Shown one piece after another: positions 36,718 through 44,994 of a stretch of DNA of 64,000 nucleotides. Origin of the DNA: Burkholderia cepacia ATCC 25416 (GTDB lineage: Bacteria; Pseudomonadota; Gammaproteobacteria; Burkholderiales; Burkholderiaceae); assembly GCF_001411495.1 (NCBI RefSeq), contig NZ_CP012982.1, positions 496,001 to 560,000 on the forward strand, read 5' to 3'. How positions within the stretch are numbered: the first letter of the stretch is position 1; every line of letters starts with the position of its first letter. The translations under genes and the position numbers were made by a program. The notes under the pieces are model-generated. The model did no database searches and was not told the DNA's origin. It saw nothing but the letters and a program-made list of their open reading frames with translations.

Positions 36718-37851
36718 ATGTCGACGCCGCAAGACCCGCCACAGCAAGCAGATCGTCAGGAAAACGGAACAACACCGCGAAACGGAAGCAAATCCGGCAA
36801 CGGATCGAAACGGCGCATCCTGCTCGTCGTCGCCGTGCTCGCGGCGATCGGCGGCACCGTCTGGCTCGGCCGCTGGTGGACGGTCGGCCGTTTCATCGAA
36901 AGTACCAACGACGCGTACCTGCAGGCGGACAGCATGACTGCCGCGCCGAAGGTCGCCGGCTACGTGACCGATGTGTATGTCCGCGACAACCAGGCCGTGA
37001 AGGCCGGCGATCCGCTCGTGCGACTCGACGTCCGCCAGTACCAGGTTGCGCTCGCGCAATCGCTTGCGACCGTCGATGCACGCCGCGCGGATATCGCACG
37101 CGCCGAGGCCGACATCAGCCAGCAGCGTGCGAATCTCGAACAGGCCGACGCGCAGGCGAAGGTGTCGCGGATCAATGCGCAGCACGCCGGCGACGAATAC
37201 GCGCGTTATGCGCCGCTCGCGGCGACCGGTGCGGAGACGCACGAACGCGTGGCAGACCTGAAGAGCACGCGCGATCAGGCGGTCGCGACGCTCGCCGCGA
37301 ACAATGCGTCGATCGCGGCCGCACGCACGCAGATCGCGTCGTTCACCGCCCAGCTCCAGCAGGCACGCGCGCAGCTCGAAGCCGCGCAGGCCAGTGCCGC
37401 ACAGGCGCAGCTCGACCTCGACAACACGATCGTGCGCAGCACCCTCGCCGGCCGCGTCGGCGATCGCACGGTGCGCGTCGGTCAATACGTGCAGCCCGGC
37501 ACGCGCCTGCTGACCGTGGTGCCCGTCGATTCGATCTACCTCGTCGCGAACTTCAAGGAAACGCAGATCGGCAACATGCGTATCGGCCAGCCGGTCGAAC
37601 TGCATGTCGACGCCTTGCCGGACGGTGCGCTGTCCGGCGTCGTCGACAGCTTCGCACCCGGCACCGGCGCGCAGTTCGCCCTCCTGCCGCCCGAGAATGC
37701 GACCGGCAACTTCACGAAGATCGTCCAGCGCGTGCCGGTACGCATCCGCCTCGCCGCGAACGCCCGCGCGCAGCGCATGCTGCTGCCGGGGCTGTCGGTG
37801 ACGGTCGACGTCGATACGCGCTCGGCCCGCGACGAGACGCATCATGGCTGA
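36718..37851 (+). CDS. EmrA/HlyD-type membrane fusion protein of an efflux pump
   Basis: The 377-residue product has a hydrophilic start, one membrane helix at about 36-54 (RRILLVVAVLAAIGGTVWLG) and the membrane-fusion architecture: lipoyl half-motif VAGYVTDVYVRDNQAVKAGD, an Ala/Gln-rich coiled-coil hairpin (about 105-235), and LDNTIVRSTLAGRVGDRTVR closing the lipoyl domain. It bridges the inner-membrane EmrB protein to the outer-membrane channel. I used ATG 36718; a TTG at 36706 is possible. Its stop overlaps the emrB-like start by 8 bases. Confidence 0.92.
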   Translation: MSTPQDPPQQADRQENGTTPRNGSKSGNGSKRRILLVVAVLAAIGGTVWLGRWWTVGRFIESTNDAYLQADSMTAAPKVAGYVTDVYVRDNQAVKAGDPLVRLDVRQYQVALAQSLATVDARRADIARAEADISQQRANLEQADAQAKVSRINAQHAGDEYARYAPLAATGAETHERVADLKSTRDQAVATLAANNASIAAARTQIASFTAQLQQARAQLEAAQASAAQAQLDLDNTIVRSTLAGRVGDRTVRVGQYVQPGTRLLTVVPVDSIYLVANFKETQIGNMRIGQPVELHVDALPDGALSGVVDSFAPGTGAQFALLPPENATGNFTKIVQRVPVRIRLAANARAQRMLLPGLSVTVDVDTRSARDETHHG

Positions 37852-39430
37852 ACCGTCCGCCACGATGCCCGTGCCGCCGCACGAAGGCCGCGCGAGCGTG
37901 ACCGACTGGATCGCGGTCGCGGCCGGCGCGCTCGGCGCGCTGATGGCGACGCTCGACATCTCGATCACGAATTCCGCGTTGCCGCAGATCCAGGGTGAAA
38001 TCGGCGCAACCGGCACCGAAGGCACGTGGATCTCGACCGGCTACCTGATGTCGGAGATTGTGATGATCCCACTCGCCGCGTGGCTCACGCGCGTGTTCGG
38101 GCTGCGCAATTTCCTGCTGACGAACTCCGCGCTGTTCATCGCGTTCTCGATGATGTGCGGCTGGTCGCATTCGCTGCCGATGATGATCGCCGGCCGGATC
38201 GGCCAGGGCTTCACCGGTGGCGCGCTGATCCCGACCGCGCAGACCATCATCCGCACGCGGCTGCCGCTGTCGCAGTTGCCGGTCGGCATGACGCTGTTCG
38301 GCCTGATCGTGCTGCTCGGGCCGCTGTTCGGCCCGGTGCTCGGCGGCTGGCTCGCGGAAAACGTGAACTGGAGCTGGTGCTTTTTCCTGAACCTGCCGGT
38401 GTGCCTGCTGTTGATGGGGCTGCTATGGTTCGGGCTGCCGTCCGATCGTCCGCAATGGAGCACGTTCTTCAACGCGGACTGGCTCGGGATCGCCGGCCTC
38501 GCGATCGGGCTGAGCTCGCTCACCGTCGTGCTCGAGGAAGGCCAGCGCGAACGCTGGTTCGAATCGCAGATGATCGTCACATTGAGCCTGGTGTCGCTCG
38601 CCGGGATGATCCTGATCGCGCTGTCGCAACGCTTCGCGAAGCGGCCGATCGTGCGGCTGTCGCTGATGCGCAATCCGCGCTACGCAAGCGTGATCGTGAT
38701 CGTGTCCGCGGTCGGTGCCGGCCTGTACGGCGTGTCCTACCTGCTGCCGCAGTTCCTCGCGATCGTCGCCGGCTACAACGCGGAACAGGCGGGCGCAATC
38801 ATGCTGCTGTCGGGGCTGCCGGCCTTTCTCGTGATGCCGATCCTGCCGCGCCTGCTCGGCAAGGTCGATTTCCGCATCCTCGTGATCTCCGGGCTGCTGC
38901 TGTTCTGCCTGAGCTGCATGCTCGACATCAGCCTGACCGCGCAGAGCGTCGGCCACGACTTCGTCTGGTCGCAACTGATTCGCGGCGTCGCGCAGATGCT
39001 CGCGATGATGCCGCTCAACCAGGCATCGATGGCGGCCGTCGCACGCGAAGACTCCGGCGATGCAGCCGGGCTCTACAACATGGCACGCAACCTCGGCGGC
39101 TCGATCGGGCTCGCGATCATCGGCACCGTGATCGACCGGCGCACGACCTTCCACACGGCCGCGCTGCGCGAATCGGTGACGGCGAACTCGCTGATCGGGC
39201 AGGACCGGCTGTCGGCCTACGCGGCCAACTGGTTCGCACACACCGGCGATCTCGCGTATTCGAACATGCGCGCGCTCGGACAGCTGGCGCAGCAGATCCA
39301 GGTCCAGGCCGTCGTGATGACCTATTCCGAAACCTTCTATCTGCTGGGCCTTGCACTGCTCGCCTGCGTGCCGCTCGCGCTGCTGCTGAGAACGCCGCGC
39401 GGGCCGCAGCCGATGTCGTCCGGCCACTGA
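37844..39430 (+). CDS. EmrB/QacA-type MFS efflux transporter
   Basis: This 528-residue, 14-helix DHA2 transporter has the family's first helix LMATLDISITNSALPQIQGE, motif C-like LGPLFGPVLGGWLAEN in helix 5, and WFAHTGDLAYSN before the last helix. FLNLPVCLLLMGLLW and ARNLGGSIGLAI are also typical of EmrB. It expels hydrophobic drugs across the inner membrane using the proton gradient and hands them to the EmrA-like and NodT-like partners encoded on each side. The start overlaps the upstream gene by 8 bases. Confidence 0.94.
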   Translation: MAEPSATMPVPPHEGRASVTDWIAVAAGALGALMATLDISITNSALPQIQGEIGATGTEGTWISTGYLMSEIVMIPLAAWLTRVFGLRNFLLTNSALFIAFSMMCGWSHSLPMMIAGRIGQGFTGGALIPTAQTIIRTRLPLSQLPVGMTLFGLIVLLGPLFGPVLGGWLAENVNWSWCFFLNLPVCLLLMGLLWFGLPSDRPQWSTFFNADWLGIAGLAIGLSSLTVVLEEGQRERWFESQMIVTLSLVSLAGMILIALSQRFAKRPIVRLSLMRNPRYASVIVIVSAVGAGLYGVSYLLPQFLAIVAGYNAEQAGAIMLLSGLPAFLVMPILPRLLGKVDFRILVISGLLLFCLSCMLDISLTAQSVGHDFVWSQLIRGVAQMLAMMPLNQASMAAVAREDSGDAAGLYNMARNLGGSIGLAIIGTVIDRRTTFHTAALRESVTANSLIGQDRLSAYAANWFAHTGDLAYSNMRALGQLAQQIQVQAVVMTYSETFYLLGLALLACVPLALLLRTPRGPQPMSSGH

Positions 39431-39443
39431 ACCGTCTTACGCG

Positions 39444-40931
39444 ATGAAACCCTTCTCCCTGCCCCGCCGCCCCGTGCTCACGCTGTGTGCGGCCGCGTGC
39501 CTGCTCGCCGGCTGCACGGTCGGCCCCGACTACCGCGGCGCGCCCGCCGCACCGGATGCGCCGGTCTTCGTGCGCGCGCCGGCCTCCGGTGTCGACACCG
39601 CCGCACCCGCGCCAAGCGCGTGGTGGCACGCGCTCGACGATCGCCAGCTCGACGACCTGATCACTGCGGCGCTCGCGTACAACCCCGATCTGCACGCTGC
39701 GCAGGCACGCTTGCGCGCATCGCGCGCGCAGCTCTCGCAACAGCGCGCGGCGCAGTTGCCGAAATCGTCCGCCACCGTCGCCGCCGTCCGCATGCGCGAG
39801 CCGGACGTCAGCGCGCTCGGTTCGCTGCTGCCGTCGAACGGCTCGAACCAGTCAGGCGGTGCATCGCCGTCGCTGGGCGGCTCGGGTCCGCTGCAGCTCT
39901 ATTCGGCAGGCTTCGACGCAACCTGGGAAATCGACCTGTTCGGCGGCACGCGCCGGGCGGTCGAAGCCGCGTCCGCTCAAGCGGAAGCAGTCGACGCCGA
40001 TCTCGCCGACACGCAGGTGTCGATCGCGGCAGAAGTCGCGAACGCGTACGTCGACCTCCGCGACCAGCAGCAGCGGCTTGCGCTGTCGCGACGCACCGCC
40101 GAGTTGCAGCAGAAGATGCTTGAACTCACGCAGCAGCGCCGCGCGCGCGGCGTCGCGGCCGATGCCGACATCGAACGCCTGACGACACAGGTCGAGAACA
40201 CGCGAGCCTCGCTGATCCCGCTCGACGCGCAGGTGACGGAATCGCTCGACCGGCTCGCGATCCTGACGGGGCGCGCGCCGGGTGCGCTCGACGCGGCGCT
40301 GACGACACCGGCCGCGCCGCTGCCGACGCTGCCCGGCAGCGTCGCGATCGGCGATCCGGCCACGCTGCTGAAACAGCGCCCCGACATTCGCGCGGCCGAG
40401 CGCCGGCTCGCATCGAGCAATGCGCAGATCGGCGAGCATGTCGCCGATTACTTCCCGAAGGTGACGCTGCTCGGCGATCTCGGCTTCAGCGCGGCGGACC
40501 CGGGCCACCTGCTCCGCAAGCAGAACTTCACGTGGGTCGGCGCGCCGTATCTGCAATGGAACATTCTCGACTTCGGGCGCACGCGTGGCGCGGTGCGCGC
40601 GGCCGAAGCATCGCGCGACGAAGCGGAAGCGAACTATCAGAAGGCGGTGCTCGGTGCGTTGCAGGATGCCAACACGGCATTGCAGCGCTACGGACACCAG
40701 CGCGAGCACGTCGTTGCGCTCACCAGGGTTCAAACCTCCGCCGTGCATTCGCGATCGCTGATGGATGAACGCTATCGCGCGGGCGTCGCATCGATGATCG
40801 ACCTGCTCGATACGCAACGCGAAGCACTTTCCGCGCAGCAGAACGTGATCGCCGGGCAGGCCGAACTGATCAAGGACTACGTGTCGGTGCAGAAGAGCCT
40901 CGGGCTCGGGTGGCAGGCGGGCGCGGGTTGA
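39444..40931 (+). CDS. NodT-family outer-membrane efflux lipoprotein
   Basis: The 495-residue product is a TolC-like channel lipoprotein with lipobox CLLAGC (Cys24), the TVGPDYRGAPAAPDAPVF opening of OprM/NodT proteins and two repeated helical hairpins, each ending in an aromatic motif (GFDATWEIDLFGG and YLQWNILDFGRTR). ARGVAADADIERLTTQVE and RYRAGVASMIDLLDTQREAL are the repeat junctions. It makes the outer-membrane exit duct of the pump. It is the third and last gene of the TetR-controlled operon. Confidence 0.95.
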   Translation: MKPFSLPRRPVLTLCAAACLLAGCTVGPDYRGAPAAPDAPVFVRAPASGVDTAAPAPSAWWHALDDRQLDDLITAALAYNPDLHAAQARLRASRAQLSQQRAAQLPKSSATVAAVRMREPDVSALGSLLPSNGSNQSGGASPSLGGSGPLQLYSAGFDATWEIDLFGGTRRAVEAASAQAEAVDADLADTQVSIAAEVANAYVDLRDQQQRLALSRRTAELQQKMLELTQQRRARGVAADADIERLTTQVENTRASLIPLDAQVTESLDRLAILTGRAPGALDAALTTPAAPLPTLPGSVAIGDPATLLKQRPDIRAAERRLASSNAQIGEHVADYFPKVTLLGDLGFSAADPGHLLRKQNFTWVGAPYLQWNILDFGRTRGAVRAAEASRDEAEANYQKAVLGALQDANTALQRYGHQREHVVALTRVQTSAVHSRSLMDERYRAGVASMIDLLDTQREALSAQQNVIAGQAELIKDYVSVQKSLGLGWQAGAG

Positions 40932-41044
40932 CGGTGAGTCGAGCGGTGCCGTGCGGCCGGGTTTGTCGCGGCTGCAACACATCGACAACAGCGATGCGCG
41001 GGACAGAAAAACGTTTCGCGCGCCGCCCGTGACCACCCGATGAA

Positions 41045-41221
41045 TCAGAAAAACTCGTCGAGCAGCCGGTAGAAAGCGATCCGGCCCGGATCGGGCTGCC
41101 CGACTCCGTACCGGTCGAAGAAAGGCGCGACCCATTCACTGCCGAGATCGGCTTCGATATCTCGCACCGGCGATTCGAGTTGCGCCTCGAACACGATCGG
41201 GCAGTCGCGCCAATTACGCAT
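41045..41221 (-). pseudogene. Remnant of an aminoglycoside 3'-phosphotransferase (C-terminal end only)
   Basis: On the - strand the last 40 or so codons before the TGA at 41045 read like the C-terminus of APH(3') kinases: [20 protein letters not shown], then [14 protein letters not shown]. coli-type APH(3') ends with nearly the same residues. Upstream of about 41167 the frame stays open ([17 protein letters not shown]) but no longer resembles the kinase: the catalytic loop (HGD), the DxD site and the N-lobe are absent. It is therefore a truncated relic of about 58 codons with no activity. It lies just behind the NodT gene, next to AT-rich DNA. Confidence 0.7.
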
Positions 41222-41830
41222 CGAACCGGAAACGATCGGCGAACCGCATTCAGCATTACTTTCTTCGTTGGCGTCGAATATTACAAATTACTGCCAAAAT
41301 TTTCAAAAACATTGCATTTATTCGCTTTAAATTTGTTTCATATAACCAAAAAAAGTTTGACACCCCGCTTTCGTTCTTGATACCGTCCGATGCAAGCAAT
41401 CTGACAAATTGCTCACTGCGCAATCGCTTCCGCTCCACGTTTTTTTCGCTTCCGCCGCACCGAAGTGCCAGCCGCCGGCCGTATCGTTCGCGCGCCGGCC
41501 ATGCAACATCCCGATGCATTTCATTGGACGACTGCCATCCGGCAGCGGGCCGAAGGATCGAATCAAATGAGCAGGACAACGAAACTGTTGCTCTAGCAAT
41601 CCCGCTCGCGCCCAGTCCGCGCGACTGCGCCGTATCGCGACGCAGCCCTCTCGCTACCGCATTTACAGAATTTCGCCCCCGGGAAAAAACACCTGTCCGG
41701 ATCGGGCGAAAGGCCCTGTCGCGTCCGCGCCATCCGCACGCATGCGACAGAAATCGGCGGTGCATGATCCGCGCCGCTGTCGACCGTTGTTGTTCGTGCC
41801 GTTCGATGTTCAACCGGAGGGGTAATTCAA
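41222..41830. other. Gene-free, partly AT-rich stretch before the second S53 gene
   Basis: No convincing gene lies here. Bases 41270-41355 are strikingly AT-rich compared with the rest of the window. TTGACA at 41357 with GATACC 16 bp on (41379) may be the promoter of the S53 gene, giving a leader over 440 nt long. An AGCAAT-N7-ATTGCT inverted repeat lies at 41395-41413, within the would-be leader. Confidence 0.5.
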
Positions 41831-43663
41831 ATGAATCAGGTTGCAGACAAGAATCAAAAGCACAATCGCTTCATCAAGCTCGCCTTCGCCGCCGCGGCAG
41901 CCGCATCGTTCGGCATCGCGACCGTCCACGCCGCGCCCGCGGCCGGCTGGACGGAAACGCGCACCAAGGGCTTCCTGCCGCTCGTGCAGCAGAACGAAGC
42001 CGGTACGGCCAGCGCGCCTGCCGCAAGCACGGCCGCCGCTGCCACGGCAGCCATCGAGATGGCACCCGGCGAATCGGTGGACATCGTGCTCGGGCTGAAC
42101 CTGCGCAACGAAGCACAGCTCGACCAATACCTGCACGACCTGCATACGCCCGGCTCGCCGCACTACCGGCAGTTCCTCACGCCGGCGCAGTTTGCCGCGC
42201 AATATGCGCCGACCGACCAGCAGGTCGCCTCGGTCGTCGCGCACCTGCGCAAGGAAGGCTTCGTGAACATCGTGGTCGCACCGAACCGCCTGCTGGTATC
42301 CGCGTCCGGCACCGCGGCGACCATCAAGTCCGCGTTCCGCACGACGCTCAAGCGCTTCACGCGCAACGGCCGCAGCGTCTATGCGAATACCGACGCCGCG
42401 CAAGTGCCGAACGCGATCGGCGGCGTCGTGGGCGCGGTGCTGGGCCTGCAGAACGTCGAACTGATGCACACGGGCGCGGGCAGCAAGCCGCAAGGCAACA
42501 CCAGCAACCTGACGATTCCGGCCGGCGCATCGGCGGTGCCGCACAACCCGACCGAGTTCTCGTCGATCTACGGCGGCAACGGTACGCCGACGGCCTCGCA
42601 AACCACCGTCGGCATCATCTCCGAGGGCGACCTGTCGCAGACGGTGAGCGACCTCAACACGTTCGCCGCAAACAACAGCCTCGGCACGATCAGCAGCAGC
42701 ATCGTGAAGACGGGCCCATCCGGCAGCTCGTACACCGACACCGACGGCACCGTCGAATGGAACCTCGACAGCCAGTCGATCGTCGGCGCGGCCGGCGGCA
42801 GCGTGAAGCAGGTCGTGTTCTACGTCGCACCGTCAATGACGCTCACGGCGATCACCGCCGCATACAACAAGGCCGTGACCGACAACGTCGCGAAGGTAAT
42901 CAACGTGTCGCTCGGCGTGTGCGAATCGTCCGCGAACAGCACCGGCTCGCAGGCAACCGACGACACCATCTTCAAGCAGGCGATCGCGCAGGGGCAAACC
43001 TTCTCGGTATCCGCCGGCGACCACGGTGCATACGAATGCGCGGGTGGCACGCCGTCGCGCTCGACCTACACGGTGAGCGAGCCGGCAACGTCGCCGTACG
43101 TGATCGCAGTGGGCGGCACGACGCTGTTCACCAATACGTCGACCAACGCTTACAACAGCGAGATCGTCTGGAACGATCCGAGCTGGCAGCCGGGCACCGT
43201 GTGGTCGACAGGCGGCGGGTACAGCAAGTACGAAGCGGCGCCGTCGTGGCAATCGTCGAGCCTCACGGGATCGACCAAGCGCGCACTGCCCGACGTCGGC
43301 TTCGATGCCGACCTGCGCACCGGCGCGATTCTCGTCGTGAACGGCCAGACGTCCGACACGCTGTGGGGCTCGGGCTACCTGAACAACGAAGGCGGCACGA
43401 GCCTCGCCGCGCCGATCTTCACGGGCATCTGGGCGCGGCTGCAGTCCGCGAACAACAATGCGCTCGGGTTCCCCGCGTCGAGCCTCTACAAGTACTTCCC
43501 GAGCAACGCGGCGCTGCTGCACGATGTCACGTCCGGCAACAACGGCAGCGGCACCTACGGCTACAAGGCGAAGGCCGGCTGGGACGCAACGACGGGCTTC
43601 GGCAGCGTGAACATCTCGAAGCTGAACGCGTTCATCCAGAGCACGCCGGATTTCGCGCGCTGA
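41831..43663 (+). CDS. Secreted S53 family serine peptidase, second copy
   Basis: The 610-residue product has a signal peptide ending TVHA near residue 35, a Pro-kumamolisin domain to about 225 (GSPHYRQFLTPAQF, PTDQQVASVVAHLRKEGF), then the catalytic domain. Glu309 and Asp313 (VEWNLDSQ), Asp397 (SAGDHG) and Ser524 (GGTSLAAP) complete the S53 site. The C-terminal calcium motif is DVTSGNNGSGTYGYKAKAG. It differs from the first copy in an Ala-rich insert near residues 57-75 and in Asn311, where the other has Asp293. GGAGG lies 10 nt before the ATG. It is likely an acid-active exported endopeptidase. Confidence 0.95.
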   Translation: MNQVADKNQKHNRFIKLAFAAAAAASFGIATVHAAPAAGWTETRTKGFLPLVQQNEAGTASAPAASTAAAATAAIEMAPGESVDIVLGLNLRNEAQLDQYLHDLHTPGSPHYRQFLTPAQFAAQYAPTDQQVASVVAHLRKEGFVNIVVAPNRLLVSASGTAATIKSAFRTTLKRFTRNGRSVYANTDAAQVPNAIGGVVGAVLGLQNVELMHTGAGSKPQGNTSNLTIPAGASAVPHNPTEFSSIYGGNGTPTASQTTVGIISEGDLSQTVSDLNTFAANNSLGTISSSIVKTGPSGSSYTDTDGTVEWNLDSQSIVGAAGGSVKQVVFYVAPSMTLTAITAAYNKAVTDNVAKVINVSLGVCESSANSTGSQATDDTIFKQAIAQGQTFSVSAGDHGAYECAGGTPSRSTYTVSEPATSPYVIAVGGTTLFTNTSTNAYNSEIVWNDPSWQPGTVWSTGGGYSKYEAAPSWQSSSLTGSTKRALPDVGFDADLRTGAILVVNGQTSDTLWGSGYLNNEGGTSLAAPIFTGIWARLQSANNNALGFPASSLYKYFPSNAALLHDVTSGNNGSGTYGYKAKAGWDATTGFGSVNISKLNAFIQSTPDFAR

Positions 43664-43732
43664 TGGACCGATGACTGCCCCGGTTCCGCGTACGCTCCTG
43701 AGCGCACGTCTGGAACCGGATGTGGTCGTTCA

Positions 43733-43772
43733 AATAACCCGCGAGGGCTGCCAGGCCGTCGCGGGTTATTTT
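43733..43772 (+). terminator. Terminator of the second S53 gene
   Basis: AATAACCCGCGA and TCGCGGGTTATT form a 12-bp perfect stem with a 14-nt loop, ending in TTATTTT on the + strand. It lies 70 nt after the stop codon. Confidence 0.8.
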
Positions 43773-43834
43773 GCGTTCTGCGTAGTCTCGCGGGGCAGCA
43801 TCTGGCACGACGACGCACCAGCAGACCTTTAAAT

Positions 43835-43850
43835 AGTTGCGTGCGCAACT
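43835..43850. promoter_or_regulatory. MarR-like palindrome in a gene-free gap
   Basis: AGTTGCG, TG and CGCAACT form a 7-bp-arm inverted repeat, preceded by TTTAAAT. The shape and length match operators of MarR-family regulators. Genes on both sides end here (convergent), so no promoter is expected. It may be left from a lost gene. Confidence 0.4.
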
Positions 43851-44027
43851 TTCATGTTCATTACCCGAGCATGAGCATCGCACCGAGTGAAACGCACCCC
43901 GTCACGGCAGCGCGGTATTCGCGCTGCCTGCCGACGAAACGCGCGTCGTGCCGCCATGCGACGCGAGCACGACTCAAACGCCGTACCCCGCCGTCTTCCA
44001 CGAAGCCGCACGGCCTTGCCGCACAAC
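43851..44027. other. Rest of the convergent gap, no gene seen
   Basis: Between the S53 terminator and the PNPOx stop there is no frame with protein-like composition and no RNA gene that I can recognise. Together with 43664-43850 it makes a 364-base gene-free gap. Confidence 0.5.
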
Positions 44028-44678
44028 TCACTCGGCCCAGTTCCGGACGTAGTCCGGCACCGGCATGTTGCCGTCGGCATGAACCGGTGCGCCGCGCGTC
44101 GTCTTCAGCGGCAGGATCCCCGTCCAGACAGCAAGCGCAAGATCTTCATCCTTGTCGGACGGCAGCGAATCGCTGACTTTCACCGCCGCTTCCGCAAGGG
44201 CAATCCGCAGCACGCTGGTCGCATTGATTTCCTTCTCGTTGCCGGGCCGCGCGTCATGCTTGCGACCTGGTGCGATCTTGTCCATCAACGCATCCAGCGC
44301 CGCCAGCTTGTCGTCACGGCCCTCCACGACGTCGAACCGCCCGTAGATCACCGCGGATCGATAATTCATCGAATGGTTGAAGGCCGACCTGGCCAGCACG
44401 AGCCCGTCCAGCAACGTAATCGCGACGGAGGCCGGCGCGCCCGCCGACAGCGCCTTGATCATCCGGCTACCGTTGGACCCGTGAATATAGAGGTCATCGC
44501 CCCGTCTCCAGTGCGCGGTCGGGATACAGTGCGTGTTCTCGCCTGCAGCGAACGCGATGTGGCAGACGTACGCTTCGTCCACGATGCGATGAAGCATCGT
44601 GCGATCGCGATTCGCCAATTCCGGCAGGCGGCGAATGGTGGTGCGGGGTGTGGAAGCGATGACGGTCTGATCTTTCAT
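44028..44678 (-). CDS. Pyridoxamine 5'-phosphate oxidase family (FMN-binding) protein
   Basis: The 216-residue protein has a split-barrel flavin fold: LANRDRTMLHRIVDEAYVCH at the start, AHWRRGDDLYIHGSNGSRMI, then SVAITLLDGLVLARSAFNHS, the usual FMN-contact strands, and YRSAVIYGRFDVVEG. It is closer to the Nim/5-nitroimidazole-type group than to true PdxH, so its substrate is uncertain. AGGAAAA precedes the ATG at 44678. It is divergent from a MocR regulator, a common pairing that suggests a link to vitamin B6 or amine metabolism. Confidence 0.88.
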   Translation of the reverse strand: MKDQTVIASTPRTTIRRLPELANRDRTMLHRIVDEAYVCHIAFAAGENTHCIPTAHWRRGDDLYIHGSNGSRMIKALSAGAPASVAITLLDGLVLARSAFNHSMNYRSAVIYGRFDVVEGRDDKLAALDALMDKIAPGRKHDARPGNEKEINATSVLRIALAEAAVKVSDSLPSDKDEDLALAVWTGILPLKTTRGAPVHADGNMPVPDYVRNWAE

Positions 44679-44959
44679 GTTTCGTTTTCCTGTTCGCACG
44701 CCCTTGCGCACATCGAGCGGCCCGCGTTCCGGCAAGGCTCAACGATCTGCCCGGAATATATTTGCACTGCGAATTTAATCGAATTGAACGCATGCAGCTT
44801 CCAAGCCTGCAAAACCGGTCGATCGGCCCATCGACAGCCGCGCTTCAAATCGATCAAAATACGCGCGTGCCGCAATCGGGGACGATCGCCGGGAGACCCC
44901 GCGCACCGCGCCTGCACCGCGAGAACGTGAACGATACGACGCGCGCCGAATCTTCAAAA

Positions 44960-44994
44960 GAACCAGCTCACCGAAAAATTCTGGAACCAGCCCA
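44960..44994 (+). promoter_or_regulatory. Tandem GAACCAGC repeats before the second MocR gene
   Basis: GAACCAGCTCA at 44960 and GAACCAGCCCA at 44984 form a direct repeat with a 24-bp period; the second ends at the ATG. The 315-base gap between the divergent genes (44679-44993) shows no other feature I can support. The repeat is a likely MocR binding site. Confidence 0.5.

Noticed and set aside
41256..41813. 185-codon - strand frame across the AT-rich island
   Set aside because: Composition changes abruptly along it and it has no ribosome site; it crosses the likely promoter of the S53 gene.
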